Shown: positions 46,523 through 57,908 of the stretch, one piece after another
Position numbering within the stretch: the stretch's first letter is position 1
Layout of the letters: each line of letters begins with the position of its first letter
NCBI GenBank assembly: GCA_018350325.1
Contig: JAEVLN010000006.1
Location: 2,060,693-2,124,692, forward strand
Length of the DNA: 64,000 nucleotides
Reading direction: 5' to 3'
Source: Globodera rostochiensis
Taxonomy: Eukaryota > Nematoda > Chromadorea > Rhabditida > Heteroderidae
Translations under genes and position numbers: made by a program
The notes under the pieces: model-generated
What the model was told of the DNA's origin: nothing
Seen by the model: only the letters and a program-made list of their open reading frames with translations
The model's database searches: none

Positions 46523-47802
46523 ATGATGTATTATTCCCTCAATTTCAATCAAAATTTATTTGGGCATTTGATATTTGCCGTTTTGTTGGTGTTTAGTCAA
46601 CAAACGATAACAAAAAATAAATGTGAAAAAGGTTTGGAAATTTATATAAATTATTTATTTTATCAAAATGTTTTTAAATTAATTCTAATGATTTAGCAAA
46701 TTTTAGATTCGATCAAGACGGGACAGGAATTGTTGGACACGGCCCCAACTCTATTCAATGGAATCAAATCGGAAAGTTATGACGGTTACGGGGCCATAAA
46801 ATGGCTTCAAAAATATGCCTTTGGCGTTTTGTGTTGCCAAAACATTGAGCCAAAATTTGAAATGAATAAAAATTTTAAAAATTTGCAAAACAATTTTTGT
46901 CAACAATTGAAAACCGGCAAAAGTATGGAAAAAGCAGCGGAAAAAGTTGAAGGCTCGGCGCTAAAATTGATGCAAAATTTGGATACGGCGAACATTATCC
47001 AAAATATTCGTAAAAAAATTGCCAAAAATTCGTTTCTCGATGAAAAAAACAAAAAGAAATTGGCACAACTTTTGGAACACTTTCAAATTGGAATAGACAA
47101 ATTTTATGGCGTAATTAAAGGTAACAGCTAAATTACTTCGTTTGGTTGTTTTTTTGTTAAAAAATTCTCGAATAATATTTTAAAAATATTGGTAAAATTT
47201 CGAAGATTGTTTTGGAAGCTTTTGTAAGTTTAAGAAATAAGCAGTGGATTTAAGCAGTAAATTATCTTTTAAATTCTTAAAAATTTAATTTTCTCTTTGG
47301 AAATATATAGTTTTTAAGCAAGGGTTTATTTTATGGCTTACTTAAAAAAACAAATTATATAAATTCAATTTACTTGAAATTAGTAAAAAAATTCGTAATT
47401 TGGATAAGGAATTTTGTTTTGTCTTTAAAAAAACGATTTTTAGTTGTGCTTTTTTGGTCATTTCCCATAAAAATAAATTTATTTTTAGCGAAAAAAGTTT
47501 TGTTTAATGCTCAGCAGCCCAAAACTGATCAGAAAAATGCTGTTTTGATGCGACAAAGACGCCGGAAGCGTAGTGACGTGAATCCGACCATTATTCACGG
47601 CGACAGTAGCGAAAGCAGTTCAAGACGAAAGACTGGCTGCGCTCTTTCCGTGACTTTGGGCATCATGTTTTTTTTGACTGGCATAGCTTCGCAAATCCAC
47701 TCGGGTCATCATAGGGCATTTGAAATGTTTGTCCCTTGTGCCGTCCTATTTTTAATCTGTGTCGTGTTGGCAATCATTTTTTGCGCTTGCTACAGGGACT
47801 AG
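46523..47802 (+). CDS. Family B protein B2: secreted/membrane, polybasic site
   Basis: Exons 46523-46631, 46707-47120 and 47489-47802, phases 1 and 1, 278 residues. Two consecutive ATGs; either precedes a hydrophobic leader (HLIFAVLLVFSQQ). The helical domain aligns with B1 throughout: TGQELLDTAPTLFNG, YAFGVLCCQNI, NLQNNFCQQL, MEKAAEKVEGSALKLMQNL and LAQLLEHFQIGIDKF. Exon 3 carries RQRRRKRSDVN, again a furin-like site, followed by hydrophobic segments (ALSVTLGIMFFLTGIA and FVPCAVLFLICVVLAIIFCA). The membrane part is less conserved than the helical domain, but its position and number of segments are kept. Upstream lies the GGGGATGGCACTGGCACTGA array rather than a recognisable TATA/CATCATTTTAAATC module. 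Function unknown. Confidence 0.75.
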
Positions 47803-48674
47803 GCACCGCAGGCGGTATTTAGATGACGGACGCTGTGGTCAATTTTTTGTCTAAAAATGGAAACATTTTAGTCAGAAAATTGTATTCTTCTTTTTTTTCT
47901 TAGAGGCAACAAAAAGATGAAAAACAAAAAATGCTAAAAAGATTTGGTTTATTCCATTTTATTTTTGGGGGTTTTTTAAACTTTATTTCGTGGGCTATCA
48001 ACTCGAGTCCAAACCGGTCTGAAGAATGGTTACTGAACCAGTGAATAACAATCACAAATTTATTTGGACAGTTCGGATTCGAATCGTACATCTGTTATTT
48101 CGGTACCATGCAAGCTGTTGATTAGATCAAACTATCGATCATTTTTTAATTGGAATTGAATTGTATTTTTTAATTTATTTTGGTAAAGAGCACTGTAAAA
48201 TCGGCATTCCATTTGTTTTTGATTATTCTGAATTACAATTATAATAATTAAGTTGGACAAAACCGGTTAATCGAAAACAGAAAGCTTAGATTTTTGAGGA
48301 AAAAACGGGCGGTTAATGGACCCCTAAAAATTAAGTTATGGTTGATAAAAGGCCGCCCATCAGTGATTTGGTAAAGATTGGCATTTTTTCCATTAAAATT
48401 TTGAATTTGGAAAAATTTATTAATAATTTTTAAACACAAAATTTAACTGACATAAAAAGCGCTAAAGGCTAAACTAGGTAGTCAAATTCCAGCGTTAATT
48501 TTGGTCAAATTTTTTCTCGGAAACCCTTAATTTTTGGTACTAAACATCATTTCTATTTATTGTTGTTTTAAAAGAACAAAAGTACAAGGATCGGATTTTT
48601 AGAAAAAGCCCAATTTTTGGCAATTTTACATTATAACTTTCTTGAAACTTCTCAAATCACTTGGAGTTTGCTGT

Positions 48675-48752
48675 AGTAAAGAATAGGCAAAATGTTAGCC
48701 CCGGGTGGGACTCGAACCCACGTCCTCCACCCAATCCGTGGCTTTCCATTGG
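48675..48752 (-). mobile_element. tRNA-derived SINE, copy 2, 5' truncated
   Basis: Reverse strand carries CCACGGATTGGGTGGAGGAC, the complete T arm and the 3' tail AACATTTTGCCTATTCTTTA. The acceptor 5' strand and D arm are missing, a 5' truncation typical of retroposed copies. Confidence 0.75.
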
Positions 48753-49274
48753 TATAATGTTTAACTAATTTTGTGCGGTGTGAATAAAGTTATGATGTCT
48801 AAAATTATTTCATAAAATATATGTGGCGGATTTACGAAACGATCTAGCACGACTTTTGAGAATGTAAGAAAATAAAATGTTCGAAAATTTCGACTTTTTC
48901 GTGATCAGTAGTCTGTAACATTTTTGCAAGCTAATTGATCGACTAGCACATACTTGCACAAATATTCCTAAGACTTAGAGCTTTCAAATAGTACTAAGAT
49001 TTTAGAACTCGGTTGACTAAGATCAGAGTTATGATTTTTAAACCGGCTCTCAGATTGGTCCAATCTTTGACAATTGCATTGGAACGATGGGATTCTGGAG
49101 CCCATATTCTGTCGTTCTGGTGGTTGTGTTGCGCCGCTTCGACTGTGAAAACATTTTTCGTACGTAAAAAGTACCTATGTTCTTCTGAGCTGCTTGCCGC
49201 TGAAAAATCAGTCGACTTCTTTGGCCTTAACTATTTTTCATCTGTTACGGCAAGGAACTGTTTGCAGGTTGTAC

Positions 49275-49462
49275 CAGTGTTTTCCCGGTTCCGGTGCCGG
49301 TTCCGGAACCGAGATTTCGGAACCGGTTCCCGAAACCGCGAAAGTCCGAAACCGATTTGGAACCAAAACCGCTGAACCATCAAAATCCGGAACCGCTTTG
49401 GAACCGGAACCGTCAAATCCGGAACCGGAACCATCAGAAAAAATGAGACCGGGAAAACACTG
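49275..49462. mobile_element. Mini-element with CCGGTTCCGG motif
   Basis: Inverted ends CAGTGTTTTCCCGG; interior iterates CCGGTTCCGG and GGAACCGGAACC. Same architecture as the hAT-type mini-elements, but no matching 8-bp flank is visible. Confidence 0.55.
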
Positions 49463-49918
49463 GTGGCGGGAGGGGTACAGCCTCACTTCCAGCTCGGTTT
49501 TGGTCTCTCTCTTAAGACCTGCTGTATCACGTGCCACTTTTTGCATTGAAATCCTCGGTTTTTTCAATTGAAGATGGCATTCCATCTCAAAAAATAAGTT
49601 TTAGAATTATTGATGTCAGCGATTTATTTAATTTTTCTTTAGAAATTTCCATTAAAATGTTAAAAAATGGATTAAAAATTTGACAATGGCAAAATATGGA
49701 TTTATCTAATGACGGCAAAATATTGATTTATATTGACTAAAAAGTCGCTTTCATTCAAAATTTGCTTGAAATAAATGCTATCAGGTTAGCATTGCTGGTT
49801 ATAAATCTTTATTATTTACTGATTCATCGAATATTATTTTTCTAAAATTACTTTTAATGAAATAATTCTTGCTTTTTTTTAATTTAATAATTTATAGGTT
49901 AAAAAAAAAGTCTTCGCA

Positions 49919-52900
49919 ATGTTTATGTTGCGTTGTGCGCTTATAATGTTTTTGTTTTGTTTTTTTCAAAACGAAACTTTGGCAACTTTAGAATTGGAAG
50001 AATGGAAAACATTGTGCCAAAAATTGGAAAAATGGGAGACATCGTCCGATTTATATGTCACGATGGTTTTAAATTGGCACACTACCACTTTGGGTTAGTT
50101 AAATTTAAACGGAATAATATTTTAAATCCATTTACAATTCATCCAGCACACCCTATTAATAAATATTAAAAAATTTGGGTGAACTATAGCGAACGCCCCA
50201 TTCCAAAATGGCATAAATTATATACCAATCGCTTTGTCTCGACGAGTTAAGCTCGGTAAAATAGGTCAAAAGTTTAGGAAAATGTTTGAACCGGTTTTTG
50301 AACCCCTTAAACAAGTGGCCATTTTACACTGGGACTCAGTCGGCCGGTATCCAAATGGCGTCTGATCGTGTCCCCGTCACACCTAGATCGATTTGTCTCA
50401 CCGAGAGCTATCGATTGATACCGCATTTGTGGTGATTGGTGCACGGGAAGACACAGAATTTAGGCCAAAAATATCCAGTACAAACATTTCTCCTAAACTT
50501 TTGACCTATTTTTCCGAGCTTAACTGGTCGAGAAAAAGCGATTGGTATATAATTTATGCCGTTTTGTAATGGGGCGTTCGCTATAGTTTACCTGAAATTT
50601 TAATTTTAAAAAATTTTGCTTGATATTTGTCAGATCATCCAGGCATTATTAGTGCCATTAATGGAGCATTAAATGGGTTGCTGGAAAAAGTGAACGAATT
50701 TCCACAAAAAGATGAAATGGACGAACTTTTAAAACGTCGACTGCTCGAACCTTTGGCCATTGCAATAGGCAATTGTGATAAATTGTTGAATAATGGTGTT
50801 GGACTGGAGAAGGACAAAAAATATTTGGAAAATTTATTGTCCAAAATTAGGTCAATTGCAAAAGGACTTCGCACGGAGTTCAACACGTTCATCTTCGAGG
50901 TGCAGCTGGAGCTCATCAAGAAGGTCAAATGGACGTCAGAAACCAAAAAAGAATTGGAAAACAAATTTTCGAATCTTTGCAAATTGTCCCAGCAGAAAGA
51001 GTCTTATTTTAAGTTCGAAACTTGGAGTCGCGCATTGTTATGGATATTGGGAAATCAATTTCCCCAATATCGTCTGGGTACAGAAGAATTAGTCGATTTT
51101 GTTGAGGCACTCACTATTCATGCAAAACTGATCATTTTGGAGACAGAATTGCCTACAAAAATTGCTGTGTTTGCAGAACAACACCCACACATTGATGGGG
51201 ACGGATTTTTGGCATTTTTCCATAAATTCAAACCTGATTGGATCCAAATTGAACAAAGAATCGACCAACTCAAAAGGCTTGACTATATAGAAGTAAGTTG
51301 ATTTTTTTTGTTTAATAATTAAATTTTAAAATAAAAAATTATGTTTAGAAAATTCACTTTCCTGAAAGGCTGGACTATTTGGCTAAAAGTGTAATTGAAA
51401 AGGCAGATCATTTAACAGACCTCATCACACTAAAGCTAGACCAACTGGTCACAAAATGTTATAATGCCAAATTGAAGGGTTCATCCAAAAACCCAATTAA
51501 AGGACTGCTGAGGCCGCTCAAAAGTGAACGAAAAATGCACCAGCTACCAATAGATGCAAAAAACAAAAAAATTTATGCAATGATGGCCATTCTAAATGAC
51601 ATTGGCATGTTTGATTGTGCCGCATTTAATGTACTGGTATGCTTTGAACGTGACTTGGACAATACTGATTTCTCTTGTGACGAATTGGAAACGGCTGTTA
51701 AGCAAGACAAGGAAATGGTTGCAAAAGCATATCAATTAAAGGTAATTTACGATACATTACAGTTACATCAAGATGTAGGTAGACGAGAGTGATGTCGGTT
51801 GGATTAGCAGAACATGGATTTTTAACAAATTTCAGCAGAATTGGAATTTGTGCCCTTTTTTGGCAAAACATGAGCTTTTTTAGTCATAGGAAATGGACCC
51901 TAGGATTTGGTTTGTTTGTGGAGACAGGATAATTGACCTTCGATTTGCAGGGCACCCGCTCTGGGGGCTGGTTTTGAGTGGCAGGACACCTGCGTGGCAG
52001 ACACTCGCCCTGGGGGTTGGGTTTTGGGTGACAGGACACCTGCGTAGCAGACACTCGCCCTGGGGGTTGGGTTTTTGGTGACAGGACACCTGCGTGGCAG
52101 ACACTCGCCCTGGGGGTTGGGTTTTGGGTGACAGGACACATGCGTGGCAGACACTCGCCCTGGGGGTTGGGTTTTGGGTGACAGGACACCTGCGTGGCAG
52201 ACACTCGCCCTGGGGGTTGGGTTTTGGGTGACAGGACACATGCGTGGCAGACACTCGCCCTGGGGGTTGGGTTTTGGGTGACAGGACACCTGCGTGGCAG
52301 ACACTCGCCCTGGGGGTTGGGTTTTGGGTGACAGGACACATGCGTGGCAGACACTCGCCCTGGGGGTCGGGTTTTGGGTGACAGGACACATGCGTGGCAG
52401 ACACTCGCCCTGGGGGTTGGGTTTTGGGTGACAGGACACCTGCGTGGCAGACACTCGCCCTGGGGGTTGGGTTTTGGGTGACAGGACACCTGCGTGGCAG
52501 ACACTCGCCCTGGGGGTTTTGGGTGACAGGACACATGCGTGGCAGACACTCGCCCTGGGGGTTGGGTTTTGGGTGACAGGACACCTGCGTGGCAGACACT
52601 CGCCCTGGGGGTTTTGGGTGACCGGACACCTGCGTGGCAGACACTCGCCCTGGGGGTTGGGTTTTGGGTGACAGGACACATGCGTGGCAGACACTCGCCC
52701 TGGGGGTTGGGTTTTGGGTGACAGGACACCTGCGTGGCAGACACTCGCCCTGGGGGTTGGGTTTTGGGTGACAGGACACATGCGTGGCAGACACTCGCCC
52801 TGGGGGTCGGGTTTTGGGTGACAGGACACATGCGTGGCAGACACTCGCCCTGGGGGTTGGGTTTTGGGTGACAGGACACCTGCGTGGCAGACACTCGCCC

Positions 52901-53255
52901 TGGGGGTTGGGTTTTGGGTGACAGGACACCTGCGTGGCAGACACTCGCCCTGGGGGTTTTGGGTGACAGGACACATGCGTGGCAGACACTCGCCCTGGGG
53001 GTTGGGTTTTGGGTGACAGGACACCTGCGTGGCAGACACTCGCCCTGGGGGTTTTGGGTGACAGGACACCTGCGTGGCAGACACTCGCCCTGGGGGTTGG
53101 GTTTTGGGTGACAGAACACCCGCCCTTGGGAGTTAGGCTTGTGAAGACGGGATGATTGGAACTGTGGGTGGCAGGTAAATTGTACGGTTAAAGTTTTGAA
53201 TTTTATGATAAGCTCTCAAAAATATTTTAAGGGCAAAGACCTGGTCGACGAATGA
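49919..53255 (+). CDS. Family A secreted protein A1
   Basis: Exons 49919-50093, 50634-51292, 51349-51741 and a 24-nt last exon 53232-53255; 416 residues in one frame. The start gives MFMLRCALIMFLFCFFQ, a signal peptide. A motif EEWKTLCQKLEKWETS follows, then a helical body: MDELLKRRLLEPLAIAIGN, FNTFIFEVQLELIKKVKW, HPHIDGDGFLAF, LITLKLDQLVTKCYNAK and NDIGMFDCAAFNVLVCF. The end is GKDLVDE. No known domain recognised and no membrane segment after the leader. A2 and A3 downstream share every exon block. Intron 1 holds a MITE and intron 3 a 50-bp minisatellite. The last exon is assigned from the conserved DE-stop of its paralogues and is less sure. An effector-like role is an inference. Confidence 0.75.
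50177..50593. mobile_element. MITE with about 115-bp inverted repeats in A1 intron 1
   Basis: Ends read GGGTGAACTATAGCGAACGC and (reverse complement) AGGTAAACTATAGCGAACGC, and match inward through ATTATATACCAATCGCTTT and CGAGTTAAGCTCGG to about 50292 and 50480. Flanking AAATTT on both sides may be the target duplication. No open frame. Confidence 0.75.
51955..53125. repeat. Minisatellite of about 23 units of 50 bp in A1 intron 3
   Basis: Highly uniform unit: GGGTTTTGGGTGACAGGACA, CCTGCGTGGCAGACACTCGC and CCTGGGGGTT. A few units lack seven or eight bases. The unit has no stop in any minus-strand frame, which creates three overlapping false proteins of about 370-410 residues. Confidence 0.95.
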
Positions 53256-53452
53256 AAAGTTTGGATGTGATGAATGAAGTCGAGAAGTAATTGGAGCTGT
53301 TTTTACTCATTCATTTTGCCTTTCCTTTTATTTCGGTTTGATTTCTCGTTAATTGCTTTTTATTTCGATAATCTGTTTACTTTATTCGACAAAAAAATTT
53401 TTGAACCAATTTGTTGTAACGAAGAACCAACTGACCAATTTCAAAAATTAAG

Positions 53453-53546
53453 GAACTTTTATCATACGGAATTGAACGATTTGGCTAAAACTGCGATGAA
53501 AAAAACGACAAAATTTCTACAAAAGTTTTGGTATTTTTTGTCATGA
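53453..53546 (+). pseudogene. Fragment of a family A third exon
   Basis: After an acceptor-like ATTAAG the sequence GAACTTTTATCATACGGAAT and TGAACGATTTGGCTAAAACT matches the start of A3 exon 2 (equivalent to A1 exon 3) with a one-base shift and an early stop. Similarity ends after about 90 bases. Confidence 0.6.
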
Positions 53547-53699
53547 GTGAAATGATTTTTTTGCATCTTTTTCATTTTGACCCAAAATCGATTGAGTTTT
53601 CTGTTGAAAGCGCCGGAAAAACATAAGTCCGCCGCCCTCTCGCGCCACCAATAGGAAGCGCCGGAAATTTACGGCAAAAAATGCACAAATTTTTAAAAA

Positions 53700-53734
53700 G
53701 CAGCATAAATAAGCCATACACATCATTTTAAATC
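53700..53734 (+). promoter_or_regulatory. Family promoter module upstream of A2
   Basis: GCATAAATAAGCC then CATCATTTTAAATC at 53721-53734, about 100 bases before the A2 start. Confidence 0.5.
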
Positions 53735-54078
53735 CATTTTATATATTTGTACTTTCAATCAAGCTTTATTCAATTTATATAAAAGTTTATTCAATTAGAA
53801 TAAAAATTAAAAAAAAAAAAAAAGTCTTCGCATTGCTTATGTTTCGTTATGCGCTTATAATGTTTTTGCCTTCTCTTATTCAAAACGGAACCGTGGCACC
53901 TTTGAAAGAATGGGAAACATCGTGCCAAAAATTGGAAGAATGGGAGACATCGTGCCAGTTACATGTCAAGACCGTTTCAAATTGGGACAATAATATCACT
54001 TTGGGTTAGTTAAAGTTTAAACGGAAAATATTTTTAAAACGATTTACAATTCATCAAGCACGCCCTATTAATAAATAC

Positions 54079-54301
54079 TAGAGTAGGCCGGGACCGGGAT
54101 TTTTGGGGAAAACCGGGATCCGGGATTGAGTAAAAAACCGGGATTTTATGAGTGGGGAAATTAATCAAATCCTGTCCAAAAACCCGGGACTAATGGTCAA
54201 AAACAAAGATTTGAAATTTTGAAAAAACCGGGATTTTATAAGGGGAAATTCAGTCCCAAAATTGGAGACTTCAGTACCAGTCCCGGTCCCGGCCTACTCT
54301 A
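54079..54301. mobile_element. hAT-type mini-element, CCGGGACCGGGA motif, first of a pair
   Basis: Ends TAGAGTAGGCCGGGACCGGG in inverted orientation; perfect 8-bp duplication ATAAATAC at 54071-54078 and 54302-54309. The interior iterates AACCGGGATTTTA. Confidence 0.88.
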
Positions 54302-54309
54302 ATAAATAC

Positions 54310-54438
54310 TATGCCAACACGGGGCCGGGACCAGTACTGAAATGTCTTTTCTGGGACTGAAATTTAGTCCCGGTTTTTTCAAGCCCCGTTATAAATGGAC
54401 CCGGGTTTTCCCAAAAGTGCGGGTCCCGTCCTACCCTA
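54310..54438. mobile_element. hAT-type mini-element, second of a pair
   Basis: Begins at the right duplication of the first element and ends CCTACCCTA followed by ATAAATAG, one base different from ATAAATAC. The right end (reverse complement TAGGGTAGGACGGGACC) is canonical; the left end is degraded (TATGCCAACACGGGGCC). Confidence 0.65.
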
Positions 54439-55930
54439 ATAAATAGCTGTTAACTTTTAGCTTTAAAAATTGTAATAAAAATTTGCTTGGTATTTGCCAG
54501 ATCATGTAGGCTTTATTGGTGCCATTAATGGAGCATTAAATGTCTTTCTTTACAAAGTGAACAAATTTCCAATCGACGGAATGGACGAACTTTTGAAGCG
54601 TCGACTGCATGAACCTCTGGAAAATGCAATTAGCAATTGCAAAAAATTATTAAATAAAGTTGAACATTCTGGACTTATTGTCCAAAATAAGATCAATTGC
54701 AGAGGGAATTGGCGAGGAGTTCAACACGTTCATCTTCGAGGTTAAGCTGGAGCTCATCAAGAAGGTCAAATGGACGTCAGGCAATTCGAATCAATGCGAA
54801 TCGTCAAAAAATTCGTATAGTGACAGCAATTATTTTGCGCAAAAATGGCTCTTAATATCAGAAGGCATGGGCAATAATCCTCGCTATGAACCAGGCACAC
54901 CAGAATTCAACGAATATCTTGGCACACTTATTCTGAACGCAAAACTTGGCATTTTGGAGAAAGAATTGTCTGCCAAAATTGCTTTCTTTGTAGAACAACC
55001 ACACATTGATGGGGACGGATTTTTGGCATATTCCCGCAATTTTAAACATGAATGGAACAAAAATGAAAAAAATATTGACCAACTCAAAAGTTTTGATGAT
55101 ATTGTAATTGCTTTAAAAATAATTAGACTTTTAACAACAATTAAAATTATGTTTAGGAACATTATCGTAAAAGGCTGACAGATTTGGCTCAAAACGCGAT
55201 GAACGAAACGGCTCCAATAAAAGGCATTATCACAAAAAAGTTGGACAAATTGGTCACAAAATGCCATAACGCCAAACTGGACGGTCCAGTGCATGCGACG
55301 AAAAAAAAGAGTCCATTGAAAAACCTTTTTAACGGACTGGAACAACTCCTAAAAAGTGATCGAAAAAAACAAATAAAAGCAAAAAAAAAAGAAATAAGTG
55401 CAAAAAAGGCGATTATAAGCGACATTGGCATGTTTGATGGTGCCGCATTTAATGTACTGGTACGCCTTGAACATGAGGAGTTGGACAATGATGATTTTTG
55501 TGCTGAATTGGAAAAGGCTGTTGAGCAAGACAAGGAAATGGTCTTACAAGCATATCAAGTCAAGGTATAATATACGGTACTTTACGGATTATACACAACC
55601 TGCTGTACGGTACTTATCGTAATAACGATTATTTATGAGCTTATCATGCTGCTGGTCACGAATCCTGACACTTTATTAATAGCTTTATATAATCTATGTT
55701 TAAAATATTTATGAATTTTAGGGCCAAGTCAATTTTGAGTAATTAATTTTTTTAAATCAAATATAATTTTAGAATGTCGACGAATGAAAGAATGGATGCG
55801 ACGGATGAAGTCGAATATTTCGGGGACTTTGGACTTTCTTTTACATCGTTCTTTCGTATCAAAATTTTTCTCAAATTCCTCAGACTTCACTAATTTGTTG
55901 AATAAACGTTTAAATTGTGTCCGTGCAGCG

Positions 55931-55936
55931 AATAAA
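55931..55936 (+). terminator. AATAAA after A2
   Basis: GCGAATAAAATT, conserved with CGGCGAATAAAATT after A3 (60091-60096). Likely the family poly(A) signal. Confidence 0.5.
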
Positions 55937-57900
55937 ATTATTAAAAAAGGAAGATGAATTTTAAAAAAGTCATAATTTTTACCGTCATTTTTCCGGGATG
56001 GGATTCAAAATTGTGAGCCTTTAATTCGAGAGAAATTGAATTGCTACTATAAAGATGAGAAAGAATTCCGCTGGTTGGACGAGACAGTTAAAACGCCTAT
56101 GGCGGGGGCAAAAGATCACCCATAAAGAAGAAGGCAAATGGGACGCCCCGGTAGCTCAGTTGGAAGAGCTGCCCACGGATTGGGTGGAGGACGTGGGTTC
56201 GAGTCACACCCGGGTGTTACCATTTTGCCTATTCTTTACTCTACGACGCAATTTAAAATAGAACATACAGGTCCAACCAAGATTAAGGATTTCATAGAAT
56301 TTGATGAAGCCATGAACTCGCTGGCATTTAAAATAGCCCTTTAGGGGACAATCCTTCTGATGATCCCATTGAACCAGCTCTGGTAGTGACGAAAAAAAGA
56401 GGGTAAACAGTAGAGATCGGACTTAGGGATCGATCGAGAATCTCGAAAAAATCTCGTCGAGATTTACCGAGATCGATCGAGAATCTCGATTTTGAAACCC
56501 CTCTCTAATTGTAACACCCCTCCCTCTCCCTCCCTCCCAAGCCGTGAACTTTTAAAATTATCTACCTACTTAAGTCCCAAAGCGTTAACTTGTAAATTTA
56601 GTTTGACGCTTCTGAGAAATAGATAATGCCTAACAAATCATTATAATAAGTTTTTAAGCTTTTTAATAAGTATGAAACAGAAAAACTTGTATTTCAGTGA
56701 GAAATCGGGATTTATATGGCCAAAAATTATTGTATTCCAATTTTACTCGACCGTACCCTCTACGCGGTTGTGCATGTCGATGCCGCTCAACGGAGAAATG
56801 AGTTAGAGATTAGCGGTTTTTGGGTTTTGTAGAGAATTTTGTGGGCTATCTTTCTCTCAAAATGGATTTTTGCAGAAAATTTTTCTAAGCTCTCGGAGAT
56901 TTTTTTCTCAAATTTACCCCAACTTTCAGTGTATTTTGTGGTCTTCTGATCTCTATTATGGAAGTTATCTGATCAACTCGGTCCAATTAGCTTTTTTGAT
57001 CAGCATCCAAAGCTACATTAGCATGATTTTTCAGTTTTTTAAGACATTCTGGAATAAAATAAATCTGGAACTTAAATTTTGTCGCTTTACTTTTGCACCA
57101 ATAAAAAGTGGTGCAATTGGACATGTGGTCAAAAATGTTTTGACGTGAGGTGTCTGACACGATTGCTCTTCATCATTTTAAAGCCCACAATGCTACAAAA
57201 AAGCTCCTGGAAACAAAAAAATGCATTTTGCATATTTACTTTTGCACACTACTGTATTGTTATGGTGCTTTTTATCCTAAAAAAATTTATTTTGGTTCAA
57301 AAAAATATAAAAAAAATTCGAATTATGTACCTAGGTAAATAATTTTCAAAAAAAAAAACCTGCCTACCTACATTGAAAAATAGTAACCCAATCCCCATTT
57401 GAAACCCACTCTCTAATTGTAACCCCCCCCCCCCCCCCTCGAGGGGGGTTTGAACATTAGTAACCCATGGGTTACTAATAGGAAAAATACGGTAAATTAA
57501 CTTTTTCCTGATACCTGAATTGAACAATTTTAACAGAAAAATAAATTGAATCAAAATGTTAAAATTTTATGATTTTTAAGCAGTTTTCTTTAAAAATTAT
57601 GTGCCATGAATAAATAAAAACATTAAATTGCAATAAATTAATTCAGCCGAATACCCAAATGCCTCGGCCCGGCAGGGACGAGAAACATTAGACCATCGAT
57701 TTACTTGGGGGGATTTGGGACAGATTGAAATTTTTTGTTAAAAAAGTAATCTCGAAAACTCTCATATTTCGAAATCTCAAAAAAATTTGCTTGATCGAGA
57801 TTTGGACCGAGAATCTCGATCGGCCCTTTCTCGACATTGAACCAACTGGTAGAGACGAAAGAAAGAGAGTAAACAAGTGTCCGGAAATCGGAAATCCGGA
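55937..57900. other. Intergenic, no gene recognised
   Basis: Holds SINE copy 3, two truncated runs of the TCTCGATCGAGA motif (56410-56500 and 57745-57830; the first begins TAGAGATCGGACTTAGGGAT), a 19-base C run at 57425 and AT-rich sequence. Confidence 0.5.
56145..56240 (+). mobile_element. tRNA-derived SINE, copy 3
   Basis: Head GCCCCGGTAGCTCAGTTGGA to CCGGGTG (56145-56216) with a T arm carrying one mismatch (GTGGG against CACAC), and tail ACCATTTTGCCTATTCTTTA. Same family as the copies at 44910 and 48752. Confidence 0.75.
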
Positions 57901-57908
57901 TTTTACAA

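Larger units (their letters stand above)
47803..49918. other. Intergenic; no gene recognised
   Basis: AT-rich, contains SINE copy 2 on the minus strand and an CCGGAACCGG-type element at 49275-49462. No exon pattern otherwise. Confidence 0.5.
53839..55787 (+). pseudogene. Family A copy A2, frameshifted
   Basis: Exon equivalents 53839-54004, 54501-55103, 55157-55564 and 55773-55787. The leader MFRYALIMFLPSLIQNGTVA is intact, as are the acidic EEWETSCQ motif, exon 3 (DIGMFDGAAFNVLVR) and the NVDE-stop last exon. Within exon 2, after NKVEHSG, about 31 bases present in A3 (coding for the EDNKKYLES region) are missing, so the rest of the exon (LLSKIRSIAEGIGEEFNTF) is in another frame. Two hAT-type mini-elements fill intron 1. 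Promoter-like TATA/CATCATTTTAAATC lies at 53704-53734. It is probably a recent pseudogene unless an unseen splice restores the frame. Confidence 0.7.

Noticed and set aside
51880..53119. Three overlapping minus-strand open frames of 369-411 residues, Pro/Cys-rich repeats
   Set aside because: All three frames of the same strand are open because a 50-bp minisatellite unit lacks stops; no start context, splice signal or leader.
51955..53125. CRISPR-like regular repeat array
   Set aside because: Units are directly tandem with no unique spacers, and the genome is eukaryotic.
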